A stretch of DNA of 64,000 nucleotides. Source: Larus michahellis (taxonomy: Eukaryota > Chordata > Aves > Charadriiformes > Laridae). The position numbers and the translations under genes were made by a program. The notes under the pieces were generated by a model. It was not told where the DNA came from, did not search any database, and was given only the letters and a program-made list of their open reading frames with translations. How positions within the stretch are numbered: the first letter of the stretch is position 1; each line of letters opens with the position of its first letter. The DNA is taken from NCBI RefSeq assembly GCF_964199755.1, contig NC_133901.1:10741556-10805555 (forward strand), written 5' to 3'. Below are positions 30,001-45,000 of this stretch, in pieces.

Positions 30001-33000
30001 TATCTCTTATAAACAGAGCAAAAACTGTCTAAAATGAGAACGGCCTAGCTGGAAATTTATCCCAGGTGATACTTTAGCATAAGTTGTAATGGCTTTACCT
30101 GACATGGGATCATACTGTACACATGCTGAAACACCTACAGCATTTTATGCTTACGTGTTGATAATCTGTACTTCTCAGTTTCATAAGTGTTTTTGGAGGA
30201 GTGTTTTTGGCAGCTCTCACTGCCCACGTATCCTGTACTCTCAAACCCTTCAGGCAGTAAACGTGTGCAAAGCCTTACAGACACCGTTTGCTTTGCAGCG
30301 GGATGTGGCTTCGTGCACAAGGGATTTGCCTTCTCGCTGCTCTGGACACCACTCGCATTGGGCCAAGTTAAAAGCCAGGGGAGGGGGCAGGCAGGGTGTT
30401 TGGTGACTTAGGAAAATACTGTGTGTGATAAGTGATCTGCAGGCTGGGAGAACAGATGGAACTGGAAAAACGGAAGGGTGAAACAAGAATCTATTTGGCA
30501 AACTAGCTGGAATCACAGTGAGTGAACGAGGAACCAGACAGGCCAACAAAACCAGTCTTTGTGAGAACAGGGAAAAACAGCGCTCACCGGAGCATGCTGT
30601 AGTTACAGAATCAACCTTCAGTCATGCCTGCAAAGGGATCAAACTTGCAACCTTTCCAATAATACAAAAATTGTAATCAAGAACATACTATTCCTAGAGA
30701 AAATAAAAAAAAAAAAGAAAAAAGTAAAAAATCAAGTAATTTCAACCTCTGTGTTACCTGATCAGCATCCACAAACAGGATTTTATCAACAGCTAATGGG
30801 AAAAGCACGTCTAGAAAGAGGATCTTGTAACCCCAGATGATACGCTGTTTCTCTGTTTGCTGATGAAGCCAGCGTGGCCATTTGTACTGGACAAGCTCAT
30901 ATTGGAAATTGTACTTCTCTGCCATGTAGGGGATGAACTCCTGCAGAGAGAGAGGGGCAAAAAAAGTAGCTTATCTCAGTTCTTTGTTCCTCTGCAGGTA
31001 AAAGAAAAGTGCATTACAAGAAATGGACTTCAGTCTGGTAAAAGGGCACAGGACATTAGAAAATTAAATACCACAAAGAATAACTGACACACCAAAGACA
31101 TAACCCCAAACTGAACAATCAGTACAAATTGTAAAGCCATCACAAGACAACTAAATGTTTTGGCGCTTTTCCCCATGCAATTACTTCTGAGCCATTTCAT
31201 AGTGATCCACAGATCAGTTTAAAAGAACGCATTACTCAAATCATAGAATTTTGCAGATGGGAGAATTATTATTTAGGGCTGTACAAAGCAGTGTAAATGG
31301 GAATAATAAAATGAGATAAAAGAATTGGGAGAAATTTTTTACTAGAGCAACTTGGCTCACTGTCAAATCAGTTGATATTCTCCTCTGCGAGGCTGCTTCT
31401 GACAGCGGGAGTACAGGTTTAGCCAAGGGATCCTGGTACAACGCGGGAAGGGAGGGGGGCAGCCACTGCTATGCCACCCCAAGAGGGGACCGACAACAGC
31501 AGAGTCACAGCACAGCCCATGTAACGTAGGCAATGCCCCAGCAACAGGGACATGGCCGATTATTTCTCCTTGAGTTCATGCTGAACAGGTAAAATTCTCT
31601 AAGAAACGATACTGTTAAAAGTTGCAAATTCCTTAACGTTTTGACACCCGTTTACCTCTGGGTTCTGTTTTGAACCCTGCTATTTGTTTTATGGTGTATA
31701 CATAAATATATCGTATAATTGATATATATCCTATCGATAAGTATTTCCAGGTATACTCATCTAGGGCTGGTGTCACTCTCTGGCATGCACCGCTCATGTA
31801 CTCCAGTCAATCTGAAACATGGTTTTCATGTCTCCTCTTACGAAGCTCTCTCCATGCATAGTCCTAAGTGTTGCTTCTCTGGTAGTTATTTTTCCTATAA
31901 TCTTTCAACCCTCATGTATTAGATGTAAGTTTATAGCTACAAATTTCATCTTAAACTCTACACGAGCGAGTCACAAAAAAAAAGTTCAGATTCTTTCAAG
32001 TATGATTTTCCTAATATGTGCTGTTCTCTTAAATATTTACCTTCAGCATGAGTCCACTGTCAACCTGGCTGTTATTTCTCAAAGCTTTCTAAGCTTTCTA
32101 GGCAGAACCACCAGCTTATACCAACTTGATGCTTTGTCAAAATAGAAGGTATACAGCCAGATAACTGCACACTCATTTACGCAATAGCATGATGTACAAG
32201 TTGCAACCTTTTTTTTTTTTTTAAGCTTTTCCCCACAATGGAAAATTGGTAACTTTCTAATTGGTAACAAACCTTGAATGTAGGCGATAAGTAGTTCTTC
32301 AGAAACCAAAACTTTAAAGGAGTCTTAGTATGTTTCAGCACAGACAACATCATTATGCTAGCAAAAGAAAAAAAAAAATAAATAAAGCATTTACAAGAAC
32401 AACTGCCACCCACTAGAGATCAGCTACATAAGAGATTACAAACTGCTGATTTACGTTATTAGACAAATTGCAGTTATGTGCCAGGTAACTGATCTTCATG
32501 CATGAGGGAAAAAAGCAGGCAGCATCACCCTGTTGCAAATAGCTTTATTTTATCTACAAAATTACTAACGCCCCCCCAATCTATATATTTTAACTAGTCA
32601 GAGAATATACCACCTGTCGGCTTTCACAGTCCTTTGAGAACAGAAGTTCAGATTCTTTTCCAAAGCAACTATGACCTATTCTATAGCTTCTTAACAATAC
32701 ATTTGTATTTGGTTATACTGTAGTGACAAAATTAAGAACAGCAACATACCAGCTATTAAACTAAGTCTAGTTTGAATGTATGAACGTTATGCAGACAACA
32801 GTTCCTATAGTATAGTCAATGCTAAATTCTGAGCTGCTGAAAAAGGTTGAAAAAGGTTGGGTTTTTTTATATTCTTGCAAATTCTAAGCTTTTTCCTTGG
32901 GGAAAGCAGGGCACATTACCATTTGAGACCCCCAGATTATAAATTCTGAACTAACCGTAGGAATCTTTCATATAGGTGTCCTGAAGCCACAGAGAATATA

Positions 33001-36000
33001 TTTAGGACATCATCTTTATCCTGTTTCACATCTTCATTCTTTTGTCCACCTGTGAATCCCCTGAAAGGACAAATGTATTTACGTAAAGGACAAGACAGTA
33101 AGGGCCAGCTATATAGGAAAGAGTGCAACAGACCATAAATTGCTACAGCATTGGTTTAATATAGTACAACCGTGGGGTTTGGCTTCGTCCCCCCGCCTCC
33201 ACCGGTCAGGGCATCCTCCACAAGGCAGAGTGCTGCAGACACAGACCTAGAAGACCCTAGAGATGAACACCTATTGCATTGAAAGACTGCTGCCTGAGAC
33301 GCAGCTCCTGGAAACGAACGATGTCTCCGGGCTCCTAAGTAGCTGTGGGTGTAAGGGAACACAGTGCAGTAACACAGTTCTCTAGAAAGAGGGCTCCCTA
33401 TGAAAGATAACCCAAAATTCAAGCAGTCTTAATAGACAGCTATTGAATATCACAGACCTAACAGCATCATCAAATAGTTTTCCAGTTTCAAGAGACTTGC
33501 CGGTTATTATTGAATTAGTTTTACCATTTGAGAGATTCCCAAAATCCAGATTCATTCTCACTGGTACCATCACTCAGGAGATCTTCATTCATCATATCTA
33601 GTTTTTTCTGAACCTGCAAAGCATAACATCGCTTTAGCGAGTGGAACCGCATATTGGGCAAACAGCTATGGAGTGTTATTTTGACGCTGGCTGTGTTTGT
33701 ATCCGTTTGAATTGTGTCCGGTGAGCTGACAGGTAACCTAAGCTCCCTGGAGAACCAGCTCAGTAGTGAACTGACATTTCCAGAACAGATTCCAAAGCTG
33801 TTTCCAGACACCAAAAGCATGTTAGTCTGGATGGTTAAAATGCTTTGCTAAGAGGTGTAGATGTATTGCCAGATAAGTAAAATTGACCTGTAACAGATAA
33901 AATACCGGCTCAATGGATACACTGAATGTTTATTACTAGACATATATAGGACATACAAAAGTGACTATTTTTTTCTGAAGTCAAAAGCAGAACTGGGTCA
34001 GTAAAATGTGAGCAAAATTGTTTCTCACAGGCATACAAAAGGCACAGCAGTTACATGTCATTCTCTCCTGTGTCAAAAAAAAACCCAAAACCAAGTCTAC
34101 AGATAATTCTCTCTATTATTGATACTGTGATGTGAACTTTGTGCAAACTGCCTCAAACGTATGCTTGTAGGAAGGGATCGTCAGGCCCTAATCAAAGTTT
34201 CTTCCCCGCTACTGGTCAGTCTTTTTTAAGAGCAACTCCAGTTTTTAAACTTACCTTCACTTTAATAATTTTGCTCTTGAAGTTGTTGAGAACAACAATA
34301 ACTTCGCTAGCTTCAGGTGGAGAGTCTGTGCCGTCATGGCTGAAAATACAGCAAAATACTGACCTTTACTACAAAGCAGAAGTATGTTCTTTATTAAGCC
34401 TTAGCACTATAAAACAGGTTTGAGACATGTGACAAAGTAGCAAATGCACGTATTTGAACACACACTTACTGGGTTTTTTAAATGAATTCATTTGTTTTAT
34501 CTCACATAACTTACATTCAGTATGAAATGTAATTTGCTGTTCAGTTCACTACATTTTGGCAAGGGAACTGTTAGATTCGCGTATTACAGTGCCTATCTAG
34601 TTCAAAAGTTTCACACACACAAAAAAAAAAGATTGAAGTATTTCTTATACTGTCCTACCTGTAGATTCTGTAGATATCCTCAGATCTGCCCTTTCTCAGT
34701 CTTAGAGTCCACGCACCAGGATTGGCTTTTAGCTGGAAGTAACCCTGTAAAGCAAAAATAACATTTGTCAGTTTCCAGAAACAGCAAACGTACAAAACCA
34801 AGTTTTTAAGTCATGTATTTTCACCCACTGTTTTATATCTGAAAATAGCTCTTTGTAAGCCAGCTGATTAATATAACCATATGGTCTTAAAAACCCAGAG
34901 AACAGGAGAAAAACCCCAGAAGTTCCATTCAAAATCACTGTATTTTTCGTAAGAGACAGGAGGATAAAAAGGTCTAGCATTATTTGTTAGATAAGGGAAA
35001 GTCTTCAGGGTATCCTGACAGGAACAGTGCTATCACAGAGGTTTTTCTGCATAAGCTTTCCTTCACGAAGGAGCGAGTGAATTTCAGAACGCTGGCTGGT
35101 AACTAAATAGCAGTCTGTGAACCATCTGCCAACAAAAAATTTACATCAGTTTTGAAGCTTTAGGGGACTACTACTTCAGCTAGGGCAGGAAACAGTAACA
35201 TAATTTATATGTTACAGGGTATCTCTTCTACAGAACTTAAAAAATCACACTGTGAAATTCCAATATTGTATACAAGTCTTGGAAGTTTCAGGTTCCAGAT
35301 CTGAATATTTTCTTCTGTGATTTAGATTATTACACCTGTAGAAGATACAAACATTTGTAGTGATGCTTCAGTGTCCTGTCCAGTTTTGTACTGTGACCCC
35401 CAGACACACACAGTTCTATATGTGAACCAGTCTGCTTTTTAAAAAAGAAGGGAAAAAAAAAAAAAAAGAAAGAGAACGAGCAAGAAGAAAAAAGCACAGG
35501 GCACGTTCCTGGTCTCTCCATACCCCTTCACAGCATTGTATACTGTGGGACCTACACTTTGGTTTAGCTAATTCGATAAAAAGCCATTAAGCCTTACTCC
35601 CCAACATACACACACACACAGCATGATCACACATAAAATAAGGGTCATCTTCCTTTCTAGAATAAGAAATATTACATCATTATAGGATATACTTCAGCAC
35701 AGAGAAACAGAAAATGAGTGTAGGAATCAGTGAACATTTTTTTTCCTTGCTTTTTCTTTAATACATTTAAAGATTCCAAAAACCACAGTAGGCAGTTTAT
35801 TCCAGTTTTTCACTAACATTATGCATCAAGAAAATATTCCAGTGACTAACTTCCCTTGGCATAATTTTAGTCCATTACTGCTCTAATTGTCCAGCGCGGA
35901 CACTGAAAACAGACTGATCTCTTATGCAGCTGCCTTTGTAAGCAACAATCATATGCTTGGATTTCCATCACCTTTTCTCAACTTAATTAAGCAATTCCCG

Positions 36001-39000
36001 TTCTTCCACACTTCCTTTGTTTTTTAGAATGTCAGTTATTCCCTGCTGACTCTCTCCATTTGTTCTGTAGGTCTCCTGAAGAAACGGGTCCCAAAACAAG
36101 ACAGCTGTCCACCTGAGGCTTACAGTACCAGAGGGGACGCCCTAAGGAGTTCCCTGTCTAGAGAAACCAGAACTGCCTGACCTTCCCTGGAAAGACGCCT
36201 CTTAAGAATGTTGGCGTCATTTTAAGGTATTCCAGAAGACCCTTCTCAGCAAGGCGACGCGAAAGGAATACATCTTGGAAAAGGTAAGAGACAAGTAAGT
36301 ACACGGCAAGGTTTTAGACGTCAATGTTAGGAATGATGTGGTTCTGATACTCTCCACAGGTGCTTCCGAATGTCAGTAACACCACACATCCATAACCCAC
36401 ACACTACAAAATACTCAATGCCTTATGCAAGCAATTGTGCTGACTGGAGGCCAGTTATTTTTTGCCAATTTCAATCAAATGCTTACCAAGTTGGCCATAA
36501 CAATGGTATCAACAATGACAGGATTGGTTGAAGTTCCCAGTGTAAACTGGAGTCCCCGAGGAGGCTGTCCAGTAGTAATATCATAGCAGTGTCCTTCCAG
36601 AAGCAGATACTCCAATTCATACTCTGCAGCTACAACATTATCCACCTGTAAGGAGATACTGCTGAATTCGGCACTAGCTCTAAAGTGCAAATTTTTAGTG
36701 AATCAGTTATTCTCTAAAATAGCCATAGTAATTAAATAACAATTTTACCAGAGTAATTTTATTAAACAAATACCTAGAAAGCCTCAAAGAGCTCAGCTCC
36801 TTCGAGTGACAGACTTCACACACATGTTGTTAAGAGTGTCCCTGAGCAAGACGATTTCAATCTCAACTGGTAAGATATTAGGATAGGAAAAGGGAAGGAC
36901 TGTTGCCCTATTTGACAATTATTATTTTTTTTAACGTTTATTGGCAAAATGTAGTCAAGTAAGCGATCAGTTTGGCATCTCATAAAAAGTATATGGCAGG
37001 CTCCACAACTTTGAATCTAAATCTGTTTAAAGGTAGTCACATCCAATATTTATCATCCGAAATAAACATTTTGTTTTGCTAAGCTCTTACAGTGTGCTAG
37101 GCTACTGTCAGAAATACCAATTCCTTTTTTCTACACCAAACAAAAGTGCCAAGAAAAGAAAAGGAAAAAAAAACCTGAAACACAAATCAAAAAAACCCTT
37201 GGGTCCCTATCAGGCTAAATTCAGATGTAGCCTGAGGACACTACATAAGCAAAATACTAGTCTAATCTCCTAATCTCACAAAGCATCTTCTCTCATTGCA
37301 CATCCAAAAGGACAGCTGAATCGCTCCAGCACCAACGGGCTGCATATTAGGAACTGGAACTGGTGCACCTGCAAAAGGACCTCAGCCTCCACAGCTGTCA
37401 GTCAGGCAGCTTTTGCATACGCTGGATTACACTTACAAAATTACTGGGTTTAATATATAGCTGCAGTTCTTCAAGGCCAACTAAACAATGGCTTATTTCA
37501 AGGGAAAAGACTATTTGACTGCCTCTTTTAACTTTTATTATTTAACATTGCACCCTGAAGTCCAAAATTTTCTACTTTGCATCACACATGGATTACCTAA
37601 CTTGTAATATACGTGGTTTTAGTGCCTATCGTAACATGTTAGTGTAGTGCATTCTAACTGCTTACCAGCCTGCTCTTCTGGAAACTATCAAAGTTAACTG
37701 CTAACAGCAAGAGGTTAATAATTCGCACTGAATTATCTAACCGTTAAAGATTAACGAGAGTCATCAACTTGTACATACAGCTACTCTTCTTTCATTTCTA
37801 ATGTCCTTTTTCTACTCAACTCTAGAACCCTTGGATTTTTCTTTCCTCCTTACTGTATCCCTGTGTACGTGGGGCAGCACTGCCCAGACCAATATTCTAA
37901 TACTCTAATTCAAGGCCTGTTCCAGCAGCAACCCTAAAACTACTGCAATTGAGTGGATTTCTGCTGCACTGGTTTTACTGTTTTACTGATGCTGCAGAGC
38001 CTTTTGTGGGCCACAGGAGTGTCTGCCACTAACAAAAGCTGTGGAAATGAACAGGTAGCTAAAATCAGCTTGGTGGTTTCTCAGAATAAGGCCAGTTTCA
38101 GAATCTGCTTACTGAAACAGGACTCGGATCTTACTTCAAAATTTCTAAAAAGAGGTTTAAAAAAAAATAACAATCTTATTTTTAGCTGTGACATTAGCTG
38201 TAGGCATCTCTAATCAGAAAGAATTTTTAATCCAATAACTGGAAAGATACTTAATGACCAATAAACAGTTTCTTTGTTTCTAGATCAGGACACTCTGAAA
38301 TGTTATATATACACACTCAAAGCATCTGCAGGCTCTGCTTCAAGCCTACAGTATTTTTCAACCTGTGGTTCAAGCATCCACGAGTAACTGAGAACTGCAA
38401 TCTTGCTATCAGTGAGCTTAAATTTTCCTGCATCCCTCCTAGAAAACGTTTAGGGGTCTGCAAACGTAAAAGGTTTAATATCCACAGTTCTATGCTTATT
38501 AGCACCTTAAAATTCTACCTTTCTTTCCCATTACAAAAATAAGTGCTGGAAAAACACCAACATTTCAATGCAGTAACAGGAACACACCAATTTCTCTTAC
38601 CTCCTCTAAGTAAATATTATCGAGGTCGTACGGGGTTCTGACAGATTCCACCATCCAGCTCTCCGGAGTATTTAGGTTCAAAGTGAACAGTGGAGACTGG
38701 GGCATATCCAAAAATTTGGCAATTGGTCCTGGAGCAAAGTTATTGTCTGCTGTGAAAGAAATCTCCGGCTCCAAAACATAGCGATAAAAACTGAAATTTC
38801 AGAAAGAAAATGTTAGAACATATTTCTGCCAAACTTTGCAAATATTTGCACTCTCGCTGAACTTGCTGACAGCATCAGTTTTCCGAGACCTCCAACGCCT
38901 CCAAGGCTTTGTCCAAAGCAACGCAGGTTGTGTTGGCCTTGTAACAGGTCAGAATTTTCATCTTGAAGGATCAAACACAATGCGCAAGAATCACCCATTG

Positions 39001-42000
39001 AGATAAATAAGTTATTTAAATTTTATATAGAGAGATATAGATATAAAAAAAAATATTAAAAGCACCCAACTTGTAAAACAGCAGAATTGCCTCACGCTAT
39101 CCACAAATTCCCCGTGGGAAATCACGCTATTATTTAAAGGAGCTCAAAGCAGTTATTGAGACTGCCTATAGGACATTTCACCATGTTTCTGTGCTTGCAC
39201 ATTCCCACAGGTTTGTCTTTCTCTCTCTCTTTTTATCCCTGGCATGGGATGGCTTACCTTTTGAGTGGCATGTCAGAAAGCTTGGACTGGCAGTTCATAA
39301 ACACTCTTAGGTTCATGTTTATCAATTGGTTCAAAACCTAAAGTAATGAGAAAAAGACATCACAAAAAGCTAACTAGGAAAGCTGACCACTGTTTTTATA
39401 GACAAGTCCTCAAGGAGGCACATTACCTGCTCATTCTCAATCCTCCCTTCTCGTTATTTGCTTTACTACACCCACCTTCTAATCACTGGCTTTATAAAGA
39501 ACAGTTACCTGCTCCCTCACACTGCAGGCTTTCTTTTTGGGATGCAGAGACTTTTTTTCCTCAAGAACAGAGCCACTGCAATCTAAATTGTTAAAATGGT
39601 GAAACTAAAAGCTATCTAGACAATATCTAAGCATTATTTTTATTTTGTTACTGTGTAGTGTAGCGTAATTAGTTTTTCCACTAATAAATGTACTGTGCAA
39701 CTCAGACACACTACGAGAAAGCCATTGGTCACTGCCCAGTCAAGGAGGAAGACAAATATTCCAAAACTATAGAAGTGAGACAACTTTTTGAAATTGCCAT
39801 AGAACGCACTACAACATCACATACATACCAAAAGTAACGGAGCAAGTCTTTGAGCGTCTCTGGTCACAGGATCAACAATAGCCACAACATCAAAGTACGT
39901 CTCCCCCTCTTTTGGTCTCAGTTTAACTGCACTAAACAGAAGAAAAAACAATTTTAAAGTATCAAATGTATGGGTAAACATAGGAAAAACACTATCCATC
40001 TCCTTTTGAAGTCAAATTACTTTCTAAATGCTATGTGCCTTCTGAAACTAGATAGGGAAAAAAAATACGCATATACGTAAATGTGTACAGAGATAGGTAG
40101 ATAAAATTAATTTCTGGAATCTCACTGTGCCCTGAAAACTGCTGGGGACTTATTTATTGCTACTTGGATTATTTTTTCAATATTTTTAAAAGTTAAATGC
40201 AACGTAAAACAATGGGAATGTTAAAAGATAAGGAAAAGCATATTGCTCAGCAAATGTCAGCGATCCTATACCTGTATCGCTCTTCAAAAAAGTGATATTC
40301 AATCCTTGACTCTCCCTTTGGTTGAGCAGAAAGAAGAGCATCCACTTTCATTACTAAGTCACTTGCACTGTAAAGAAGAAAGAAAAATAAATATGCTTAC
40401 AGATACAGAAAACGTGTGTAGTTATCTCATTTCTGCCAGTTAGTGGCAAGAGAAGACAGACTGAATTCAGATACACAAACTAACATTTTACTACCTCTCT
40501 ACACAAGCTCTGAATTATTAAACATATATAAGGGTTAATCCACCATTAATTTCAACAGGTTGCAGCCTTGTTACTGAGGGTACCACAGGGTTTAGCTCTG
40601 TAACATACAGAGCAGCTGGTATTTTAGGGGTCAACCATGCTACAGGCACTACCTTCCTCAACTTCACCAACCTCTCTCAGACTTGTAAGCCATTCCAATC
40701 AAACCCTCGTTTCACAGCAGTATTCCCAATTTACATTGCAACTCTAAGAACTAGGAAGCAATCCTGTATATGGAGAAACTCTGGAGGGGAGGGGGGTCCT
40801 ATCATTAAAAGGGAATGGCTTCTGACAGCTTCCTTTTTACTATTCCCATAAATTTTCGGTCTAGTATGTTAAGAATACATTTAAACTTGAAAACATAAAA
40901 CCTCTTGAAAGTTCAGTGAACACTGAGTTGTACATCATAGCTTTGCCAAGAAGCAAAGGTCTGTCAGCTTTTCCTGAATTAAGTCTCACAGATTTATAGT
41001 GACAGCTGTTTAAATTGTTCATACCAGAACCACAAGCCTGCTGAAATCTGCCAAGTTCTACGCTGTTTCCGATGCAGTAGATAATTTCAAAAGCTTCTGA
41101 AAAACATTGTCAGCATTCAAACCAAGAAACCACTGCTCTGTCCCAAACTAGCCTGTGTTCAAACTACAGCCTCCTCCTCCACCCTATCACCCTTCTTTCT
41201 CTTTCGATTCCCAACACAGCAGTGGGTGCCAAAGTGTTTGGAACGCTGTTAAAACCTGTTCGCCTAGGAGTCGGAATCACACAAGATTTCCGCAAAAAGA
41301 CCTCAAGCTTAGCTTACTTGACCAGCCTTCAACTGCCAAGCAGCATCATGGAAAAACGCAAGGCTGAATACGAGAGAAACGATCTCCTTAGCTATAAACT
41401 CCAACACACAAACACACACCTATGGACTTCAGTTCTTTCAAACCTGAAGATGACTTTCTTTTTATTAGCTCACCTCTATGCTTTTTGCAGTAATTGTCAA
41501 GAACTATGATTTTCATTTTCTTACGTCTACCTCTTTTCCTATTGTTTCTCTTTAAGTAGTTAAAAGCAATTTACAAGATTCCATAGTACTGACAGTGAAA
41601 TACATTATTAAAATAATTTTATATTGATAACCCAGGCAGCACTTAACTGAACTGCAAACAGATTCAGAAAGCATATTCCAGTGTCTCATTTTCTTCCCTT
41701 CTTTCTGCTTTTAAATCAATACCAGAGTAGTCCCACATGTGAGTTATGAAACCCTAACATATTGGAGGTAAGTGGCTTAGAACAGCATGTCAGTTAAGAT
41801 TTAGCTGGGAGAAAAACCCACAAGAAGTCTGAATGCCTTAATATTAATGAAAATTTAGGCTTCTCTTCCATTTACAGGAGCAGAAAGGGAATCCAGCGCA
41901 GAAAGCATGTTCAAGAATAAATGTAATAATGTGCAGCAATTTATACCACTTTGTAACGCATCCCACAGCAGCAAACAACTCTTCTCTGCATACAGACACC

Positions 42001-45000
42001 TTTGATGTTGGTAAAACTGTCACCACCCACAGTCAAGTAAGCCTTGCATGAAACTTCATCCAGCTGAACACAGCAAAGAATTAAGCCAGCCCCTGTAGAA
42101 TCCATCACCACCCTCATTCTTTATTTTTTAAATCCACCTGTATCCCCACCCAGACAATCCAAGATGCCACTTCCTGAACCCCTCAGATAACCAAGCCAGC
42201 TGTTCTGCCCATGCTGCTGTGCTCCAGGCAATATCTCTGCAAGTACCAATACATTTACCATTTCATGTTCACGTGAACAGCTCTATAGTAAATTCCTATA
42301 GACTTGGGCACTCTCACAGTTTCTGGCTGCTTGTCAGTGAGGTTTCAGCCAACACAATTCCTCCAACTTCCGTTGGAGGTAACGGACCAACCATGGCAGG
42401 CTGCGACTAGACACGGATAACAAATCGAGAAGGATGAACTCTGAGCACAGTACCATAGTAGGGGTTGCCAGTACTCTCAGAACTGCCTCCTGAGTCTGGG
42501 GGATACCGTTACAGCTCCATTCCTCCAGGAGATTTTGTACTACAAAAAAAAGTCACTAAAGAACTTTAAACCCAATAAAGGTAATTTGCATCTTTTTTCT
42601 TTCCCACTTGCCCCTCTGAACATCTGAGCTTTGACCACACAAACTCATACACATTTGTTCATAGCACCTATTCTGGCTATTTGGATCTTCACTAGGATTA
42701 TTAATCATACTAATACTTGATAAAGCTTTCTCCCAGCTGCTCACACTATCAGAGTACCACCACTTTTTTGTAAGCCTCTTCACGTTTACTTACAGATCTT
42801 CTTCGAACCCCAGCTGATGAATCTGAGATTTGATTTTCTGTCCGGATGTCTTTAGTATGATATTCTCAAGGAGATGAAAATCATCCTGATTGAACATCTC
42901 ACCATCCTCTAATGGGCCAATAATCTACAAAAAAGCAGGATCAGCATCATTAGGTAAAGGCTACACTGAAACAAAATCAAAGATGTATTAAATAAATACT
43001 CCAGCCCAGTGTCAGTGCGTATCAACTGTTTAGGCTGGTATTAATGTCAGTGGCAGCAGAGCTTAACAAATAAGTCTAGCTACTTAGAGCCAAGAGCCCC
43101 ACACTAAGGAATAAAATGCCTGCTTAAAGTTTTCACTGAATGCTGAGTTTGCAAAAGCCGAGCATATTAAATTATACACGCAACACTACATCTTGAAGGG
43201 GCAATAGAATACCAGGCCAATTCCAGTAGTCCAGCAAGACTCTAGCAAGTCTCACTCCTCCAGCTTTCAGAAGCCTAGAAGCTACACAGACAATTCTTGC
43301 TGTCTTGCTAATGAGAGAAAAGAATACCACAATTCATCACTTACAAATTTAACCCATTAAAGTATACAGTAACCACTGGAACTTGTGGGATTTTTTCCTA
43401 ACTAGGAAGCAGATGACAAAAGAAAAAACTGAATGCTGTACACAGCTGGGTTTCATGACTTGCAGTGAAATATTATTGTAACATCATTTGCCTACTCTAA
43501 GTGGCTATCGGAAAAAGAGCTGGTGGAAGAGACCAAGGCACCTTGGTCACGGCCAGATACAGCAGCATTTTGCCCAATGAACTGAAGCAGCACAATCTTT
43601 GACATTTATCATCCCTTTCCACCCCTGGACTCAATTCACTGCAAACATGAAAGCAACTCAGGTATTGAGAGATTAGAATTTGTAGAAAACACCGGCACAC
43701 AGTACAAAGAAAAGGTCATCTGGGTCTGAATAAATCCAACTGGAAGCGGTCCTAAAGACAGAAGGCTGAGACTCTAGTGTCTGATCCCCGGACTCTGCTG
43801 CTCAAGGTCTGCTTCTTTCCCACATGCGCCATATTTGTTACTGTCTGCTGCTTGATCTCACCCTTCCATTGCTGATCACAGCCCTCTGCCCCTTCTTCAG
43901 CTTTAGAATGTCTCTGCAATATACAGCATGGGACAGAATAAAATCCACCTTGGGAGACTCAAAGGCTTCTTTGAAAATATTGATATCCATACCCTGAAAG
44001 AAAAGAACACTTGCCATTGAAATGGGAAGAAAAGTACCCCTCTGCACACTTTTTTTAAATGCACCTTTTTTGTTTCCATTCAAGAGCACCTTTATTATCT
44101 TGCTAAAGTTTATCCCCAGGCCCCTTTTCTTTATGGTCTTAAACCCAGTTCTTGCCTGTCACCTTCAAACATTACCCCAACTTCTGATGTGAAGGGCCAC
44201 AGCCATAGTAATTGTTGCTAATTCGACCAGTTGTTCCATTCTTCTCTTCGTGATTCTTACCTAACTTTTTTAAACCTACTTTGAGAAACATAGTTGTAAT
44301 TTTTTCCTCAGCTTTTTAAAAAGATTATAGTTTTCTCTTAACCCCCCAAGAAACAACCGACTCACTTAAATAGATGCCTGAATCTGCATTCCTTTTGACT
44401 TTTCAAAGTTACATAGCTTTGATGTGTATCAGGATTTACTTTATTTTTAGATGGACTGTTACATTTAGGTAAGTTTACCTTTCAGAGCAAAAAAAATAAC
44501 CAAACACCAAGAGCAAAACCAACAGTGTGACTCTCCACTGTTACTGCATCTTTTGCATATGAACATACTACACTAAAAAATTAATTACAAGAACAAGCGA
44601 AGTACCCTACCTTTGTAAATGCCAACAAACATGCTTACCCCAACAGCAAATTCTAAGATGTCGGCTCCCGCCTCCAGTGCCTTTGCAATTTCTTCTTTTG
44701 CCATTTTGGTGATGAAGTTCTTGGCATTATTTGACGTTTGTGTCTGTAGAGCTGCCCATATAGCTTTAGCGACACGTGTATTCTGGCTATTTGGATCTTC
44801 ACTAGGATTATTAATCATACTAATTCGAACATTATTGCTGGACTTCTGTGTTTAACAAAACACACATTAGGAATATTTTAGATTTCAGGTGTGTTTTAAA
44901 TAAGAATAAGCCTATTATAATAAACACTACAGCAAAATCTTTGTATTCCTTAACCAGAAAACCAGATTCCAAATTAGGTAAATAACAGCACAAGGTTATA

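Noticed and set aside
42556-42783. Extra UGGT1 exon at the 46-bp copy
   Set aside because: The similarity covers only 46 bp, with no acceptor or donor at its edges, and the flanking frame is unrelated.
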